This document shows, in pieces, positions 31,528 through 40,517 of a DNA stretch of 64,000 nt. Under the pieces are notes generated by a model. The model had not been told where the DNA came from. It made no database searches and saw only the letters and a list, made by a program, of their open reading frames with translations. Origin of the DNA: Pseudomonadota bacterium (GTDB taxonomy: Bacteria; Pseudomonadota; Gammaproteobacteria; Xanthomonadales; SZUA-38). Location: the NCBI GenBank assembly GCA_039033415.1, contig JBCCCR010000031.1:1-64000 (forward strand), read 5' to 3'. Both the position numbers and the translations under genes were made by a program. Numbering within the stretch: the stretch's first letter is position 1; each line of letters begins with the position of its first letter.

Positions 31528-32328
31528 TCAGTAGCCGGCGGGCGAGTCGTCCTCGTCAGTTCCGCGACATTGGGCAGCCAGCGCTCTGGCGGCATTGCCG
31601 ATCAGCAGCGTGTCGACCCCCACGCCGACAAAGCTGGCGCCGGCGGCTACGTAGTCTCCGATCTCGGCCGGATCGAGGCAAAGCAGTCCCGCATACTTGC
31701 CTGCTGCTCGGACGGTGGCGATGCCATCTTTGATGGCCCTGATCACCTCGGGGTGGCTCACGCCGCCAACGTGCCCCATGGACGCGGAAAGATCAGATGG
31801 ACCAAAAAACACGCCGTCGATGCCGTCGGTGGCGGCGATCGCGGGTAGATTTTCTAGCGACTGCACGGTCTCTGCCTGAACAACCACACACATCTCCCTG
31901 TTGGCGTCATGAAGATAGCCAGGAACCGTGTTCCAGCCGGCGGCTCGTGCCATCGAGGTACCCATGCCGCGGATGCCATCAGGTGGATACTTGACGGCCC
32001 GGACTAGCTCTGCAGCCTGATCCGGCGTATCCACCATCGGCACTACAAAGCTCTGAACGCCGATGTCACAGAGCTTTTTCAGCAACGCCGGCGATCCGTC
32101 GACGGGGCGCACGATGGGCGCTACGTCGTGCGGCGCGAGCGCTCTGAGGTGATGCATGACATCCCTCAGTTCGAACGGTCCATGCTCATGGTCCACCACC
32201 AGCCAGTCGAAGCCCGCCATGCCACAGATTTCTGCAACCGAGGCGTCAGGGATGCCTAGCCAGAGGCCGTATTGAGGTTCACCGGTTTCGAGCCGGGAGA
32301 GCATGGCATTGCGTTGAAGCCTGTTCAT
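31528..32328 (-). CDS. hpaI: 4-hydroxy-2-oxoheptanedioate aldolase
   Basis: 266 residues. This class II aldolase splits 4-hydroxy-2-oxoheptanedioate into pyruvate and succinic semialdehyde, the last step of the pathway. GLWLGIPDASVAEICGMAGF, then LVVDHEHGPFELRDVMHHLR with the catalytic His and VVVQAETVQSLENLPAIA with a metal-binding Glu are characteristic; GVFFGPSDLSASMGH carries the second metal Asp. Its start overlaps the hpaH stop by four bases, so the two are translationally coupled. Confidence 0.93.
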   Translation of the reverse strand: MNRLQRNAMLSRLETGEPQYGLWLGIPDASVAEICGMAGFDWLVVDHEHGPFELRDVMHHLRALAPHDVAPIVRPVDGSPALLKKLCDIGVQSFVVPMVDTPDQAAELVRAVKYPPDGIRGMGTSMARAAGWNTVPGYLHDANREMCVVVQAETVQSLENLPAIAATDGIDGVFFGPSDLSASMGHVGGVSHPEVIRAIKDGIATVRAAGKYAGLLCLDPAEIGDYVAAGASFVGVGVDTLLIGNAARALAAQCRGTDEDDSPAGY

Positions 32329-33131
32329 ATAAATCTCACGTCGATCTTGCCCAGGGGGCCATAGTCGGCCAGTACGTGGTCGCCAGCCTTGACCGGCACT
32401 GGCCGAGTGAAAGAGCCGGCGAGCACCACCTGGCCTGGCTCCAGTCCGATCCCGTAGGGGGCAAAGCGTCGGCAGACCCAGCGGATACCATGCGCCGGGT
32501 GACCCATGACCCCACCGGCCAGGCCGGTCTCCTCCACCTCGCCGTTGAGCCGCAGCATGGCGCCGGCCCAGGGGAGATTGATGGCCGAAGGTCGAACCTT
32601 CTGTTTGCCCAGAAGGTAGCCGGCGTTGGCGGCGTTGTCGGCGACCGTATCAAAGACCTTTCGGGTATAGCCGGTCTCCGGGTCCACGCGAAAGCTTCGC
32701 GCTGCAATCAGCTCCAGTGCTGGCACGACATAGTCGGTAGCCGCCAAAACCTGGTCAACGGTGACGTCGTCGCCGGACAGTGGCGCTTTGAGAACGAACG
32801 CAAATTCGACCTCAATACGCGGATCGGTAAAGTCGCCGGCACAGATTTCGTCGCTTGAGGAAAAGTCCATATCGTCGAGCAGGACGCCAAAGTCCGGGGT
32901 ATCGATTTTCATGGCCAGCTGCATTGCGCGCGAGGTCAGGCCAATTTTGTAGCCGGTGACGGTTCGACCGTCCTGGATCTTGCGGTCCACCCAGGCTTTC
33001 TGGATCGCGTAGGCGTCCTCCAGAGTCATATCGGGAATCGACAGGGAAAGCGGCCGTATTTGCCGGCGCTGCCGCTCAGCTTCGTAGAGCTGCTGAGCGG
33101 CCGCTAGAATCTGATCTTCGGTGATGGGCAT
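32325..33131 (-). CDS. hpaH: 2-oxo-hept-4-ene-1,7-dioate hydratase
   Basis: 268 residues from the ATG at 33131, the length of known HpaH proteins; an upstream ATG at 33167 would add 12 residues. Neither start has a clear ribosome binding site. QIRPLSLSIPDMTLEDAYAI, then GYKIGLTSRAMQLAMKIDTP and VEVEFAFVLKAPLSGDD (metal-binding acids) fit the FAH-like hydratase family. It adds water before the HpaI aldolase step. It is first in a minus-strand pair that converges on hpaEDG. Confidence 0.9.
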   Translation of the reverse strand: MPITEDQILAAAQQLYEAERQRRQIRPLSLSIPDMTLEDAYAIQKAWVDRKIQDGRTVTGYKIGLTSRAMQLAMKIDTPDFGVLLDDMDFSSSDEICAGDFTDPRIEVEFAFVLKAPLSGDDVTVDQVLAATDYVVPALELIAARSFRVDPETGYTRKVFDTVADNAANAGYLLGKQKVRPSAINLPWAGAMLRLNGEVEETGLAGGVMGHPAHGIRWVCRRFAPYGIGLEPGQVVLAGSFTRPVPVKAGDHVLADYGPLGKIDVRFI

Positions 33132-33318
33132 CAGCGTTGGGTGAGCCGTTGAGGAGAAAGAAAACATGTTAACTAACTGCAGGCGGGTTGTTAAGGCAAG
33201 CTGGCCAACGAATCAGTTGTTAATACTCGCGATGCAGGACGAGGCCCCGTCAGTCAGGGCAAGCATTCGCCAGATCCTGCGGCAGGACGACAAAAATTTG
33301 CTGTAATGCCGCCTCACT

Positions 33319-33897
33319 ATGAGCATTTTTGAACACATCTCCGTTTTTCTTTCGATCATCCTGGGCTTGGCGATTGTTCACCTGCTGGGTGGGTTGTCGC
33401 TGATTCTCGATCGTCGGGTCCAGGCTCGGGTCTATTGGGTCCACCTGCTGTGGGTCGCCAACTTGCTGTTTGTCAGCGTACTGGTCTGGCTGGGCAATTT
33501 TGTGCTTTCAGACGTTGAAGTCTTCAGCGTGTGGCATTTCCTGAATCTGGTTGCCTATTGCATGGTGATTTACCTGATGAGTGGTCTGCTGTTTCCGGTT
33601 CGGGGCGGCGAGGTAACCGATTTTCGCGCGCACTTTGAGGCCAATCGCGTGCGTTTCTTCAGTCTCGGGCTGCTGTTTGTCCTGACTGACATCGTCGACG
33701 GTTTGCTGGAACACCTGGCGATTGGTCTTCCGCTGGCGCCGGGCCAGTTCATCACCCTGGGGCTGGAGTTCGTTTTGTTCGTCGGCGGCCTCAAAACGGC
33801 CAGCGAGCGCTATCACGGTGCCGTCGCTGTGCTGTTTTGTCTCGGCTCGATCGGCTGGCTGGTCAGCCTTGTTATGATTGGCGTTGTCACGACCTGA
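33319..33897 (+). CDS. Integral membrane protein of unknown function
   Basis: 192 residues with six likely helices, starting with ISVFLSIILGLAIVHLLGGL (about 6-27) and ending with LFCLGSIGWLVSLVMIGVV. A charged loop (PVRGGEVTDFRAHFEANRVR) separates the third and fourth helix. No family was recognised. It is read divergently from hpaH, 187 bases away. Confidence 0.65.
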   Translation: MSIFEHISVFLSIILGLAIVHLLGGLSLILDRRVQARVYWVHLLWVANLLFVSVLVWLGNFVLSDVEVFSVWHFLNLVAYCMVIYLMSGLLFPVRGGEVTDFRAHFEANRVRFFSLGLLFVLTDIVDGLLEHLAIGLPLAPGQFITLGLEFVLFVGGLKTASERYHGAVAVLFCLGSIGWLVSLVMIGVVTT

Positions 33898-33947
33898 TGT
33901 AGCAGCATCAGGTCAGCAAACTTGTCAGCGGGGCAGGAGGGGCATCC

Positions 33948-34289
33948 ATGGCAGCAACACTCGATCCGACGGAAGCGATTCGTACCGAGGCGGCCGGCTA
34001 TTCCTCGGCGGTCACCGGGAAGTCGTGCAACCAGCAGTCATTCAAGGTGGGCAAAGGCACGTTTCTGTTTATTGGGCCCGGGCCTAAAGGGCAGGGCTAC
34101 AAGGCGATGTTCAAGCTGGATCAGTCAATGCCGCAAGCGAGAGAGCTAGCCGAGGAAGCACCGCAGCGTTTTGAAGTTGGCAAAACCGGCTGGGTGACCG
34201 CTCGGTTTTCCGCGGACCAACCGCTGCCGAAGCGCCTCTGGAAAAAGTGGCTCAAAGAGTCCTACCAGCGCACCAGCGGCGCGGGATGA
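33948..34289 (+). CDS. YjbR/MmcQ-like small protein
   Basis: 113 residues with an excellent AGGAGGGG ribosome binding site. The part from GKGTFLFIGPGPKGQGYKA through FKLDQSMPQARELAEEAP to GKTGWVTARFSADQPLPK resembles YjbR/CyaY-like proteins, which adopt a fold related to double-wing DNA-binding domains. KRLWKKWLKESY ends the domain. Function is unknown in the family. Confidence 0.65.
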   Translation: MAATLDPTEAIRTEAAGYSSAVTGKSCNQQSFKVGKGTFLFIGPGPKGQGYKAMFKLDQSMPQARELAEEAPQRFEVGKTGWVTARFSADQPLPKRLWKKWLKESYQRTSGAG

Positions 34290-34326
34290 GTTCCCGGTTC
34301 GTCATCACCATGGCGAAGGTCCCGCA

Positions 34327-34863
34327 GTGACAACCATTATTAGGACAGCCGGCGAGGGAGACGCTGAAGTTGTGCGGCAGCTTCATCTGAGCGCCTTCGA
34401 CGATAGCGAAAGCCAGGAGGTCGCCGAGCTGGCGGCCAGGCTTTTGGGGGAGGCGGACAGCCCCGAAACCCTCAATCTACTGGCCGTGACGGACGGGACG
34501 GCTTCGGGTCACGTGGCGTTCAGCAAAGTGTCTCTCAGCGGATCTCCCGAGTTACGAGCTTCTATTCTGGCCCCGCTGGGCGTGGCGGCCGGCTTGCAGC
34601 GGTCGGGCATCGGCTCACAGCTCGTTCGTTATGGTATGCAACACCTCACGGATGCCGGCGTGGCGTTGGTATTTGTCTACGGTGATCCAGGCTACTACGG
34701 CCGTTTTGATTTCAGCTCAGAGGTAGCGCTGACCTTTGAGGCGCCGTATCCGCTCCAATACCCCCACGGCTGGCAGGCGCGGGTCATCGACCCTGAGGTT
34801 GAGCTGCCCTCATCCTGCAAGCTTACGTGCGTGACGGCGTTATCCGACCCGGGGCTCTGGTAG
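34327..34863 (+). CDS. GNAT-family acetyltransferase (YhbS-like)
   Basis: 178 residues from a GTG. IIRTAGEGDAEVVRQLHLSA starts the GNAT fold, LAPLGVAAGLQRSGIGSQLV holds the acetyl-CoA loop near residue 95-100, and VFVYGDPGYYGRFDFSSEV is the feature of the YhbS-like group. The substrate is unknown. Gene stands 37 bases after the YjbR-like gene. Confidence 0.88.
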   Translation: MTTIIRTAGEGDAEVVRQLHLSAFDDSESQEVAELAARLLGEADSPETLNLLAVTDGTASGHVAFSKVSLSGSPELRASILAPLGVAAGLQRSGIGSQLVRYGMQHLTDAGVALVFVYGDPGYYGRFDFSSEVALTFEAPYPLQYPHGWQARVIDPEVELPSSCKLTCVTALSDPGLW

Positions 34864-35017
34864 AAGCAACCAGCGGAATCCCTCGAAGGCTGAGGTCTGC
34901 GATGTCACAACGTCCTCGCCGACCAGCCCGATCGCCGCTGGGTCTTTTGGCCCTGTCGTGGCTGCATTGGGATGACTATTCTTGCGCTTCTTCTTTGACC
35001 TGAGGCCACGCCGTCAG

Positions 35018-36133
35018 ATGAAAAAGCGCTACAAGCTAGGATTTGGATTTCTGGGTCTGCTCGCCGGCGCCTTTGCGGTGCTGCTGGTTGCCATCAGCCG
35101 TAACAGCGACTGTCCGGCAGATATCCCGTCCTCCGATTCACCCGACGCGATGACCGCGGTGGTCCAGCATTGTTACGGCGGCCCAGAGGTGTTGACCCTT
35201 ACCCGTGAGGACCGCCCGACGGTCGGCGAAAAAGAGGTTTTGATCCGGATCGTTGCCGCCGGCGTCAATCCGCTCGACTGGCACTTCATGCGGGGGACCC
35301 CCTACGTGATGCGGTTGATGTCGGGCATCGGCAAGCCCGGTGATCAACGGGTCGGCGTGGACTTCGCCGGCACCGTCGAGGCCATTGGTCCCGGTGTAAC
35401 CCGGTTTAAGCAAGGTGACCGCGTCTTTGGTGGCGCGAACGGCGCGTTTGGCGAATATGTGGTGCGCTCAGAAGATCGGGCGATTGCCATCATCCCGGAG
35501 AACATCAGCTTTGAGCAGGCCGCTGGCGTGGGAATCGCCGGTGTCACCGCGCTGCAGGCGCTCACCGACAAAGGGAAGCTCCAACGCGGTGAGAAGGTCC
35601 TGATCAACGGTGCCTCGGGCGGCGTAGGGACGTTTGCGGTCCAGATCGCTAAGGCGATGGGGGCGGAGGTCACCGGCATTTGCAGCGGCCGCAATCGGGA
35701 GCTGGTGCTGGGGCTCGGCGCGGACTACGTGATCGACTACAAGGTCGAGAATTTTACCGAGCAGGACAAGCAGTACGACCTCATCGTCGACAACGTCGGC
35801 AACCACTCGCTGTCGCGCCTGCGGGGAGTTCTTGTGCCCACGGGCAGACTCGTGATTGTGGGCGGCAAAAAAGGTGACTGGATCGCCCCTCTGGTGCCGA
35901 CCATCAAGACCATGATCGTCGGACCCTTTGTCGATCAGGAGATTCAGACCCTCCTGGCGGTTTTGACCCAGGAGTCGGTGGAGAAGCTGGCCGCGATGAT
36001 GGGGGCGGGGGAAGTCACGCCCGTCATCGATCAGCGTTTCGACCTGGCGGATGTTCGCAACGCGATTGCCTACTCGGAGTCTGGACGAGCCCGGGGCAAG
36101 ATCATTCTGGAGATCGACCCCGAATCACTCTAG
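35018..36133 (+). CDS. Membrane-anchored NADPH:quinone reductase-like MDR protein
   Basis: 371 residues from ATG 35018; a start at 34982 is possible. An N-terminal hydrophobic segment (LGFGFLGLLAGAFAVLLVAI) is added to a zinc-free medium-chain dehydrogenase. GEKEVLIRIVAAGVNPLDW is the typical first domain, KVLINGASGGVGTFAVQIAK is the NADPH loop, and the end IAYSESGRARGKIILEI matches quinone oxidoreductases. It probably reduces quinones or enones. Its last four bases overlap the convergent MFS gene. Confidence 0.85.
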   Translation: MKKRYKLGFGFLGLLAGAFAVLLVAISRNSDCPADIPSSDSPDAMTAVVQHCYGGPEVLTLTREDRPTVGEKEVLIRIVAAGVNPLDWHFMRGTPYVMRLMSGIGKPGDQRVGVDFAGTVEAIGPGVTRFKQGDRVFGGANGAFGEYVVRSEDRAIAIIPENISFEQAAGVGIAGVTALQALTDKGKLQRGEKVLINGASGGVGTFAVQIAKAMGAEVTGICSGRNRELVLGLGADYVIDYKVENFTEQDKQYDLIVDNVGNHSLSRLRGVLVPTGRLVIVGGKKGDWIAPLVPTIKTMIVGPFVDQEIQTLLAVLTQESVEKLAAMMGAGEVTPVIDQRFDLADVRNAIAYSESGRARGKIILEIDPESL

Positions 36134-37410
36134 CTGGCGGGTGCTGGCCCGGGCTCCGACCCCGTGTCTGACCCAGCGGTGGTTGAGCGCTGCGGCTGAA
36201 AACGCCGCAGCAGCGCCACCAGAGCGGCCACCACAATCAACATGATGATCAGCCCGTTGAGCGCGGGCAGGTAGCTCTCGTCAGCCACCCGGCGCATGCC
36301 CAGGAACTGGATGCCAGCCGCACCGGCCAGCGAGTCCACCATGGTGAACAGACCGAGAATTCGACCGTAAGAGGGTCCAGCAAAAAACTCTGCGAGCACA
36401 AGCTGGATGGCCGAGAAGGCGCCGGCAAAACCGACGCCGTAAACCACCGCGTAGCCAAAGAGCGTCAGGTTGCTGCTCGGGTCAACCATGCGGAGCACCA
36501 CCAGTCCGAGCATCAGGTTGATGATCGACAGCAGCAGGATCCACACTTTGTTGAAGTGGTCGCCCAGGTAGCCAAACAACACTTTCCCGACAATGGCGCT
36601 CCAGAAAAACACGCTGAAGATCACCGGCAGCTCGCCTCGATCGACCCCGAGGTCCTGCCCCAGAAAAATCGACTGGTGCTGCAGGATGCCGACGATACAA
36701 AACCACAGCGCGGCGGTTGCCACCATCATGAGGTAAAACGCCGGCAGCTTGACGGCCTCCATGAGGGTGATGCCGGGGACGTTTGCTGGCTCGACGGCAG
36801 AAGCCTTTGGCGCCGCTTCTTCATCGGTACGATCCGTATCGGGTCGCTGGTTGCGGATCAGCAGCAGCCCCATACCCATCATGATCCCGCCCACGATGGC
36901 GATGAGCGTGATGGCCTCACGCCAGCCCTGTTCGGCCAGGGTGGTTTTGGCCAGCAGCGGAAAAAGCGCGCCGCCGAGGCTCGAGGCCATCAGAAAGATG
37001 CCCACCGCGAGGCCTCGTCGCTCGACGAACCAGCGTGACAAAATGAGCATGCTCGCCACCAGGCCGCAGCCAGCCAGACCGACGGAGCAGGTGAGGTAAA
37101 TCAGGGTCATTTGGTTGAGCGTGCTGATGTGGGCGTAGAAGCCGAGCGGCACCACAATCAGAATGACGCCAAAGAACATGATTCGCCGAGCGGGGTAGCG
37201 ATCGCACAGCGCGCCTAAGATCGGCGTCAGCAGCGCCGTCAGCAGCAGAAACAGAGACGCCGGGCGCGTAACCTCCGCTTCATTCCAGCCAAACTCAGCC
37301 GTCAACTCCGGATAGAGCAGCGGCAGCGTGTTGAGCAGGATTCCGTTAGTGGCCATGTAGAGCAGAAACAGGCCGGCGAGGACCCACCAGGCGTAGTCAA
37401 TTTTTTTCAT
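36130..37410 (-). CDS. MFS transporter
   Basis: 426 residues with about twelve membrane helices. The MFS loop motif appears between helices two and three as LGALCDRYPARRIMFFG. The central cytoplasmic loop (RNQRPDTDRTDEEAAPKASA) is acidic and short. The pattern of the first helix pair and LILSRWFVERRGLAVGIF recall monocarboxylate/oxalate-type carriers. The substrate is not known; an aromatic or organic acid would fit the nearby hpa genes but is only a guess. Confidence 0.85.
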   Translation of the reverse strand: MKKIDYAWWVLAGLFLLYMATNGILLNTLPLLYPELTAEFGWNEAEVTRPASLFLLLTALLTPILGALCDRYPARRIMFFGVILIVVPLGFYAHISTLNQMTLIYLTCSVGLAGCGLVASMLILSRWFVERRGLAVGIFLMASSLGGALFPLLAKTTLAEQGWREAITLIAIVGGIMMGMGLLLIRNQRPDTDRTDEEAAPKASAVEPANVPGITLMEAVKLPAFYLMMVATAALWFCIVGILQHQSIFLGQDLGVDRGELPVIFSVFFWSAIVGKVLFGYLGDHFNKVWILLLSIINLMLGLVVLRMVDPSSNLTLFGYAVVYGVGFAGAFSAIQLVLAEFFAGPSYGRILGLFTMVDSLAGAAGIQFLGMRRVADESYLPALNGLIIMLIVVAALVALLRRFQPQRSTTAGSDTGSEPGPAPAS

Positions 37411-37433
37411 CGGGTGAATCTCAACCTATGGAA

Positions 37434-37661
37434 TCAGTGGTTGGCGGGATCAGGTGACGGAGACGCCATGCATCGGGCGATGAGATGTTCGTCCTCGAAC
37501 ACGATTTGATCTCCATCAACAATTTTGCGCCGTTTTCGGGTTTCGATCTGGCCGTTGACGAGGACCGCGCCGGCAGCAATCAGCATCTTGGCCTCACCGC
37601 CGCTGCCGACGACGCCGCTGATCTTGAGCACCTTGAACAGCTCAACGGGCTGCCGGTTCAA
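37434..37661 (-). CDS. S4-domain RNA-binding protein (YbcJ-like)
   Basis: 75 residues. LFKVLKISGVVGSGGEAKML and AAGAVLVNGQIETRKRRKI are the two helices and strand of a stand-alone S4 domain, as in YbcJ. It probably binds RNA; no target is known. It ends 23 bases before the MFS start, in the same direction, so the two may be co-transcribed. Confidence 0.85.
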   Translation of the reverse strand: MNRQPVELFKVLKISGVVGSGGEAKMLIAAGAVLVNGQIETRKRRKIVDGDQIVFEDEHLIARCMASPSPDPANH

Positions 37662-37890
37662 TTCAACTTCCTGCTGGGACAGCGCCTGGTTGCTCCCGTG
37701 TTGCGGCCCACTAAGATGGGTGGGCCAAAATCACCGCCGCCGAGCCAGCACGGCGGGGCCTGAGCCCGATATGCGCTGACGGACGGGTGTGTAATAGTGG
37801 CAGGGTGACGGCGGCAGTGCCAGACCTTCAACAAAAATACCAACCGACCCGGCCAGCCGCCTGCTGCTCGGGCTGACAGGGAGACAGGCA

Positions 37891-38766
37891 ATGGCTGATC
37901 CTCGCTTGAGGCAGATGATTGAGAACCAGCAGATGGTGGTTGCGCCGGGCGTTTTTGACATGATGGCGGCCCACATCGCCAACGGAATCGGCTTCGACGC
38001 CGTCTACGCCTCAGGCTACTGGCTCACCGCTTCCTATCTGGGAATCCCCGACGCCGGCATCGCGACCTTCACCGATATGTTAAACCGCGTCAGCCGCCTG
38101 TGTGAGATCAGCAACGCCCCGGTTGTCGCTGATGCGGATACGGGATATGGCGGCCTGCTGAATCTTCACCATACGGTCAAGGGTTACGAAAAGGCTGGCG
38201 TATCAGGCTTCCAGTTTGAAGACCAGGTGTTTCCCAAAAAGTGTGGGCACACCAAGAACCGGATGGTCGTTCCGCTGGAGGAGATGGTCGACAAGATCAA
38301 GGTGGCGCTCGATGCGCGCACCGACAGCAACATGCTGCTCATCGCCCGGACCGACGCCCGCACGGACTACGGCCTCGACGTGGCGCTGGAGCGGGGGCAG
38401 GCGTTTGCAGAAGCTGGTGCAGATCTGGTGTTTGTTGAGGCGCTGGAGACCGAGGAGGAGATGCGTAAGGCGACGGCCACCATTGGACATCCCATGATGG
38501 CCAACATGGCGGACGGAGGCCATACGCCGATCTTTAGTGGAGACAAGCTTCAGGAAATCGGGTACTCGCTTGCCATCTTTCCGGCCATCACCGCGCTATC
38601 GGCCATGGCGGCGGTGGAGTCGGCGCTTAAACACATCAAGGCCACCGGTACCAGCCAGGGTTCGCCGGTGCCGCGCTTCGACTTTCAGGAGATGTGTGTG
38701 CTGCTGGGCTTCGAGGACGTGTGGGACTTTGAAAAGCGCTGGGGGGTGGGTCACCAGTCGGACTGA
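37891..38766 (+). CDS. Isocitrate lyase/PEP mutase family enzyme
   Basis: 291 residues. The motif EDQVFPKKCGH at about 110-120 includes the KKCGH active-site loop of methylisocitrate lyases and relatives. VVADADTGYGGLLNLHHTV binds the metal and LLIARTDARTDYGLDVALER follows. The exact substrate (2-methylisocitrate, dimethylmalate or another 2-hydroxy diacid) cannot be told, and no prpC or prpD is adjacent. The protein has family-normal length. Confidence 0.85.
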   Translation: MADPRLRQMIENQQMVVAPGVFDMMAAHIANGIGFDAVYASGYWLTASYLGIPDAGIATFTDMLNRVSRLCEISNAPVVADADTGYGGLLNLHHTVKGYEKAGVSGFQFEDQVFPKKCGHTKNRMVVPLEEMVDKIKVALDARTDSNMLLIARTDARTDYGLDVALERGQAFAEAGADLVFVEALETEEEMRKATATIGHPMMANMADGGHTPIFSGDKLQEIGYSLAIFPAITALSAMAAVESALKHIKATGTSQGSPVPRFDFQEMCVLLGFEDVWDFEKRWGVGHQSD

Positions 38767-38793
38767 TCGCTGGCCGTCGCGGCGGGCATTGGG

Positions 38794-39165
38794 TCAGCCC
38801 AGGCTGCTGAGCTCCCGCGTAAGCAGCGAGGCGTCACCGAGGTTGAGTTCCACCAGCCGCTTCAGGTGGACAAAGCTGTCCATGTCGATCTTTTGGCAGA
38901 TAAAGCCAATGCGCTGGTCGGCCACATGCGCCACCGTCACCGACATGCTGATGATGGCGCTGCCCTCGAGCTTGACCTCGATGCGGTAGAAGTCACCCTG
39001 CTTACCGGACCAGTCTTCGGGACGCTTGAGGAGCGCCCCTTTCAGTGAGATGTCGATCAGCTCGCTTTCCCAGGCCTGCGAACCCGAGTACAGGTGTACG
39101 CGGGCCTCGATGTTGAAGCGGGAAAAGCGGCGGCGTTCAGCGCCGCTGGGCTCGGACTCACTCAC
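38794..39165 (-). CDS. PilZ-domain protein
   Basis: 123 residues. A PilZ domain begins with the RxxxR-type switch (ERRRFSRFNIEARVHLYSG) and continues to the D/NxSxxG motif, here LIDISLKGALLKRPEDW. PilZ proteins bind cyclic di-GMP and pass the signal to partners by contact. The single-domain form gives no clue to the partner. Confidence 0.88.
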   Translation of the reverse strand: MSESEPSGAERRRFSRFNIEARVHLYSGSQAWESELIDISLKGALLKRPEDWSGKQGDFYRIEVKLEGSAIISMSVTVAHVADQRIGFICQKIDMDSFVHLKRLVELNLGDASLLTRELSSLG

Positions 39166-39215
39166 AATAAAAGCCTGAAAAAACAGGAGCGTCTGGATTA
39201 TATCTCAAACACGCC

Positions 39216-40505
39216 TCAGTGCACGGTAGGCTGGGTGACCCCCGCACCCTCCGGTGGCGCACCACGAACCTCTACGCTTTTGATGACGTTATCGTGCAGT
39301 GCGGTGATCGTGAAGGTCAGGCCGTCGATCAGCACCTCGGTGCCCGCCTCTGGAATGGTCTGCAGGTGTTCCAGCAGCAGACCGTTGACGGTCCGCGGGC
39401 CCTCGGTTGGCAGCGCCCAGCCGAGCCGGCGGTTCAGGGAGCGCACGTTCTCCGCCCCGTCGATCAGCAGGGTCCCGTCGCGGCGGCGCGTCGGGCGGCG
39501 AATTCGGTTGCGCGGCTCGGTGGTAAATTCGCCGACGATTTCCTCCAGGATGTCGTCCAGTGTAATCAGCCCTTGAATGTCGCCGTATTCGTCTACGACC
39601 AGCCCCAGGCGCCGCTCCCGCTCCTGAAACTCCAGCAGCTGCTGGGTGAGGCTGGTGGTCTCCGGGACAAAATAGGGTTTGCGTATCAGTCCACGAAGGG
39701 AGGCCAGATCGAGCGTACCGGCGGCGAGCCGATTAACCACGGTGCGCACGTGCAGCACGCCGGTGACCTCTTCAAAATCGCCTTCGATCACCGGCAGCCG
39801 CGTATAAAAACTGTTGCGGATCTGATCAACGATGCTTCCCCAGTCGTCCTTGAGGTCCAGGCACACCATGTCGTTACGCGGCACCATGGCGTCCGATACG
39901 CTGGCCTGCTCAAGATCCAGGATGTTGAGCAACATGGACCGGTAGCTGCCGGTGGCGCGGGTGCTGGAGTCGCTGAGCATGGTGCGCAGCTCGTCTCGGC
40001 TGAGCTGATCGGATCGGCTGAAAGACCGCATACCAAACAGCTTCAGCAAGCCGTTGGCGGCCCAGTTGATGAGCGCAACCACCGGGTAAAGCAGCCGCAG
40101 CAGCCAGCCCAGGGGCGACGACACCGGATAAGCCAGGCTCTCGGGATGCACCGCAGCCCAGGTCTTGGGGGCCACCTCGGCGAAGATCAGCACCAGAGGT
40201 GTAAACACAAACGGCATGATGATCGGCCCGAGGTCGCTGTAGAGGCGGATGCTGATCACCGTGGCCAGGCTGGTAGCAAAGATGTTGACCAGGTTGTTGC
40301 CGAGCAAAATGATGCCGATCAGCCGGTCGGGCTCTGCCAGGAGTTTGGCAACCCGCGCGGCCTTCTTGTCACCTTCGCTGGCGCGATGCCGAAGCTTGTA
40401 GCGATTCACCGCCATCAGGGCGGTTTCGGAAGAGGAGAAGAAGCCGGACAGCAGGAGCAGGACCGCCAGGCCGATCAGCAGGTACGCTAGGGGAATGTCG
40501 TCCAA
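39216..40505 (-). CDS. HlyC/CorC (CNNM) family transporter with CBS domains
   Basis: 429 residues. The CNNM membrane domain with FFSSSETALMAVNRYKLRHR and FAEVAPKTWAAVHPESLAYP occupies about residues 1-190. A CBS pair follows (SVSDAMVPRNDMVCLDLKDD, LRGLIRKPYFVPETTS), then the CorC_HlyC domain. Relatives are linked to Mg2+ or Co2+ efflux. It lies between a PilZ gene and the ccsA-like gene with which it shares direction (12-base gap). Confidence 0.9.
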   Translation of the reverse strand: MDDIPLAYLLIGLAVLLLLSGFFSSSETALMAVNRYKLRHRASEGDKKAARVAKLLAEPDRLIGIILLGNNLVNIFATSLATVISIRLYSDLGPIIMPFVFTPLVLIFAEVAPKTWAAVHPESLAYPVSSPLGWLLRLLYPVVALINWAANGLLKLFGMRSFSRSDQLSRDELRTMLSDSSTRATGSYRSMLLNILDLEQASVSDAMVPRNDMVCLDLKDDWGSIVDQIRNSFYTRLPVIEGDFEEVTGVLHVRTVVNRLAAGTLDLASLRGLIRKPYFVPETTSLTQQLLEFQERERRLGLVVDEYGDIQGLITLDDILEEIVGEFTTEPRNRIRRPTRRRDGTLLIDGAENVRSLNRRLGWALPTEGPRTVNGLLLEHLQTIPEAGTEVLIDGLTFTITALHDNVIKSVEVRGAPPEGAGVTQPTVH

Positions 40506-40517
40506 GGTTGGGGCCTG

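Noticed and set aside
36130-36133. Four-base convergent overlap of the quinone reductase and MFS genes
   Set aside because: Tail-to-tail overlaps of this size are common and carry no special signal.
37705-37726. GGCCCAC / GTGGGCC hairpin as a terminator
   Set aside because: It has no T-run on the relevant side and lies upstream of both adjacent genes; it may be incidental.
39219-40490. Long plus-strand frame (about 420 codons) opposite the CorC-type gene
   Set aside because: It mirrors a clearly coding minus-strand gene, has His/Gln-rich shadow composition and no recognisable motif.
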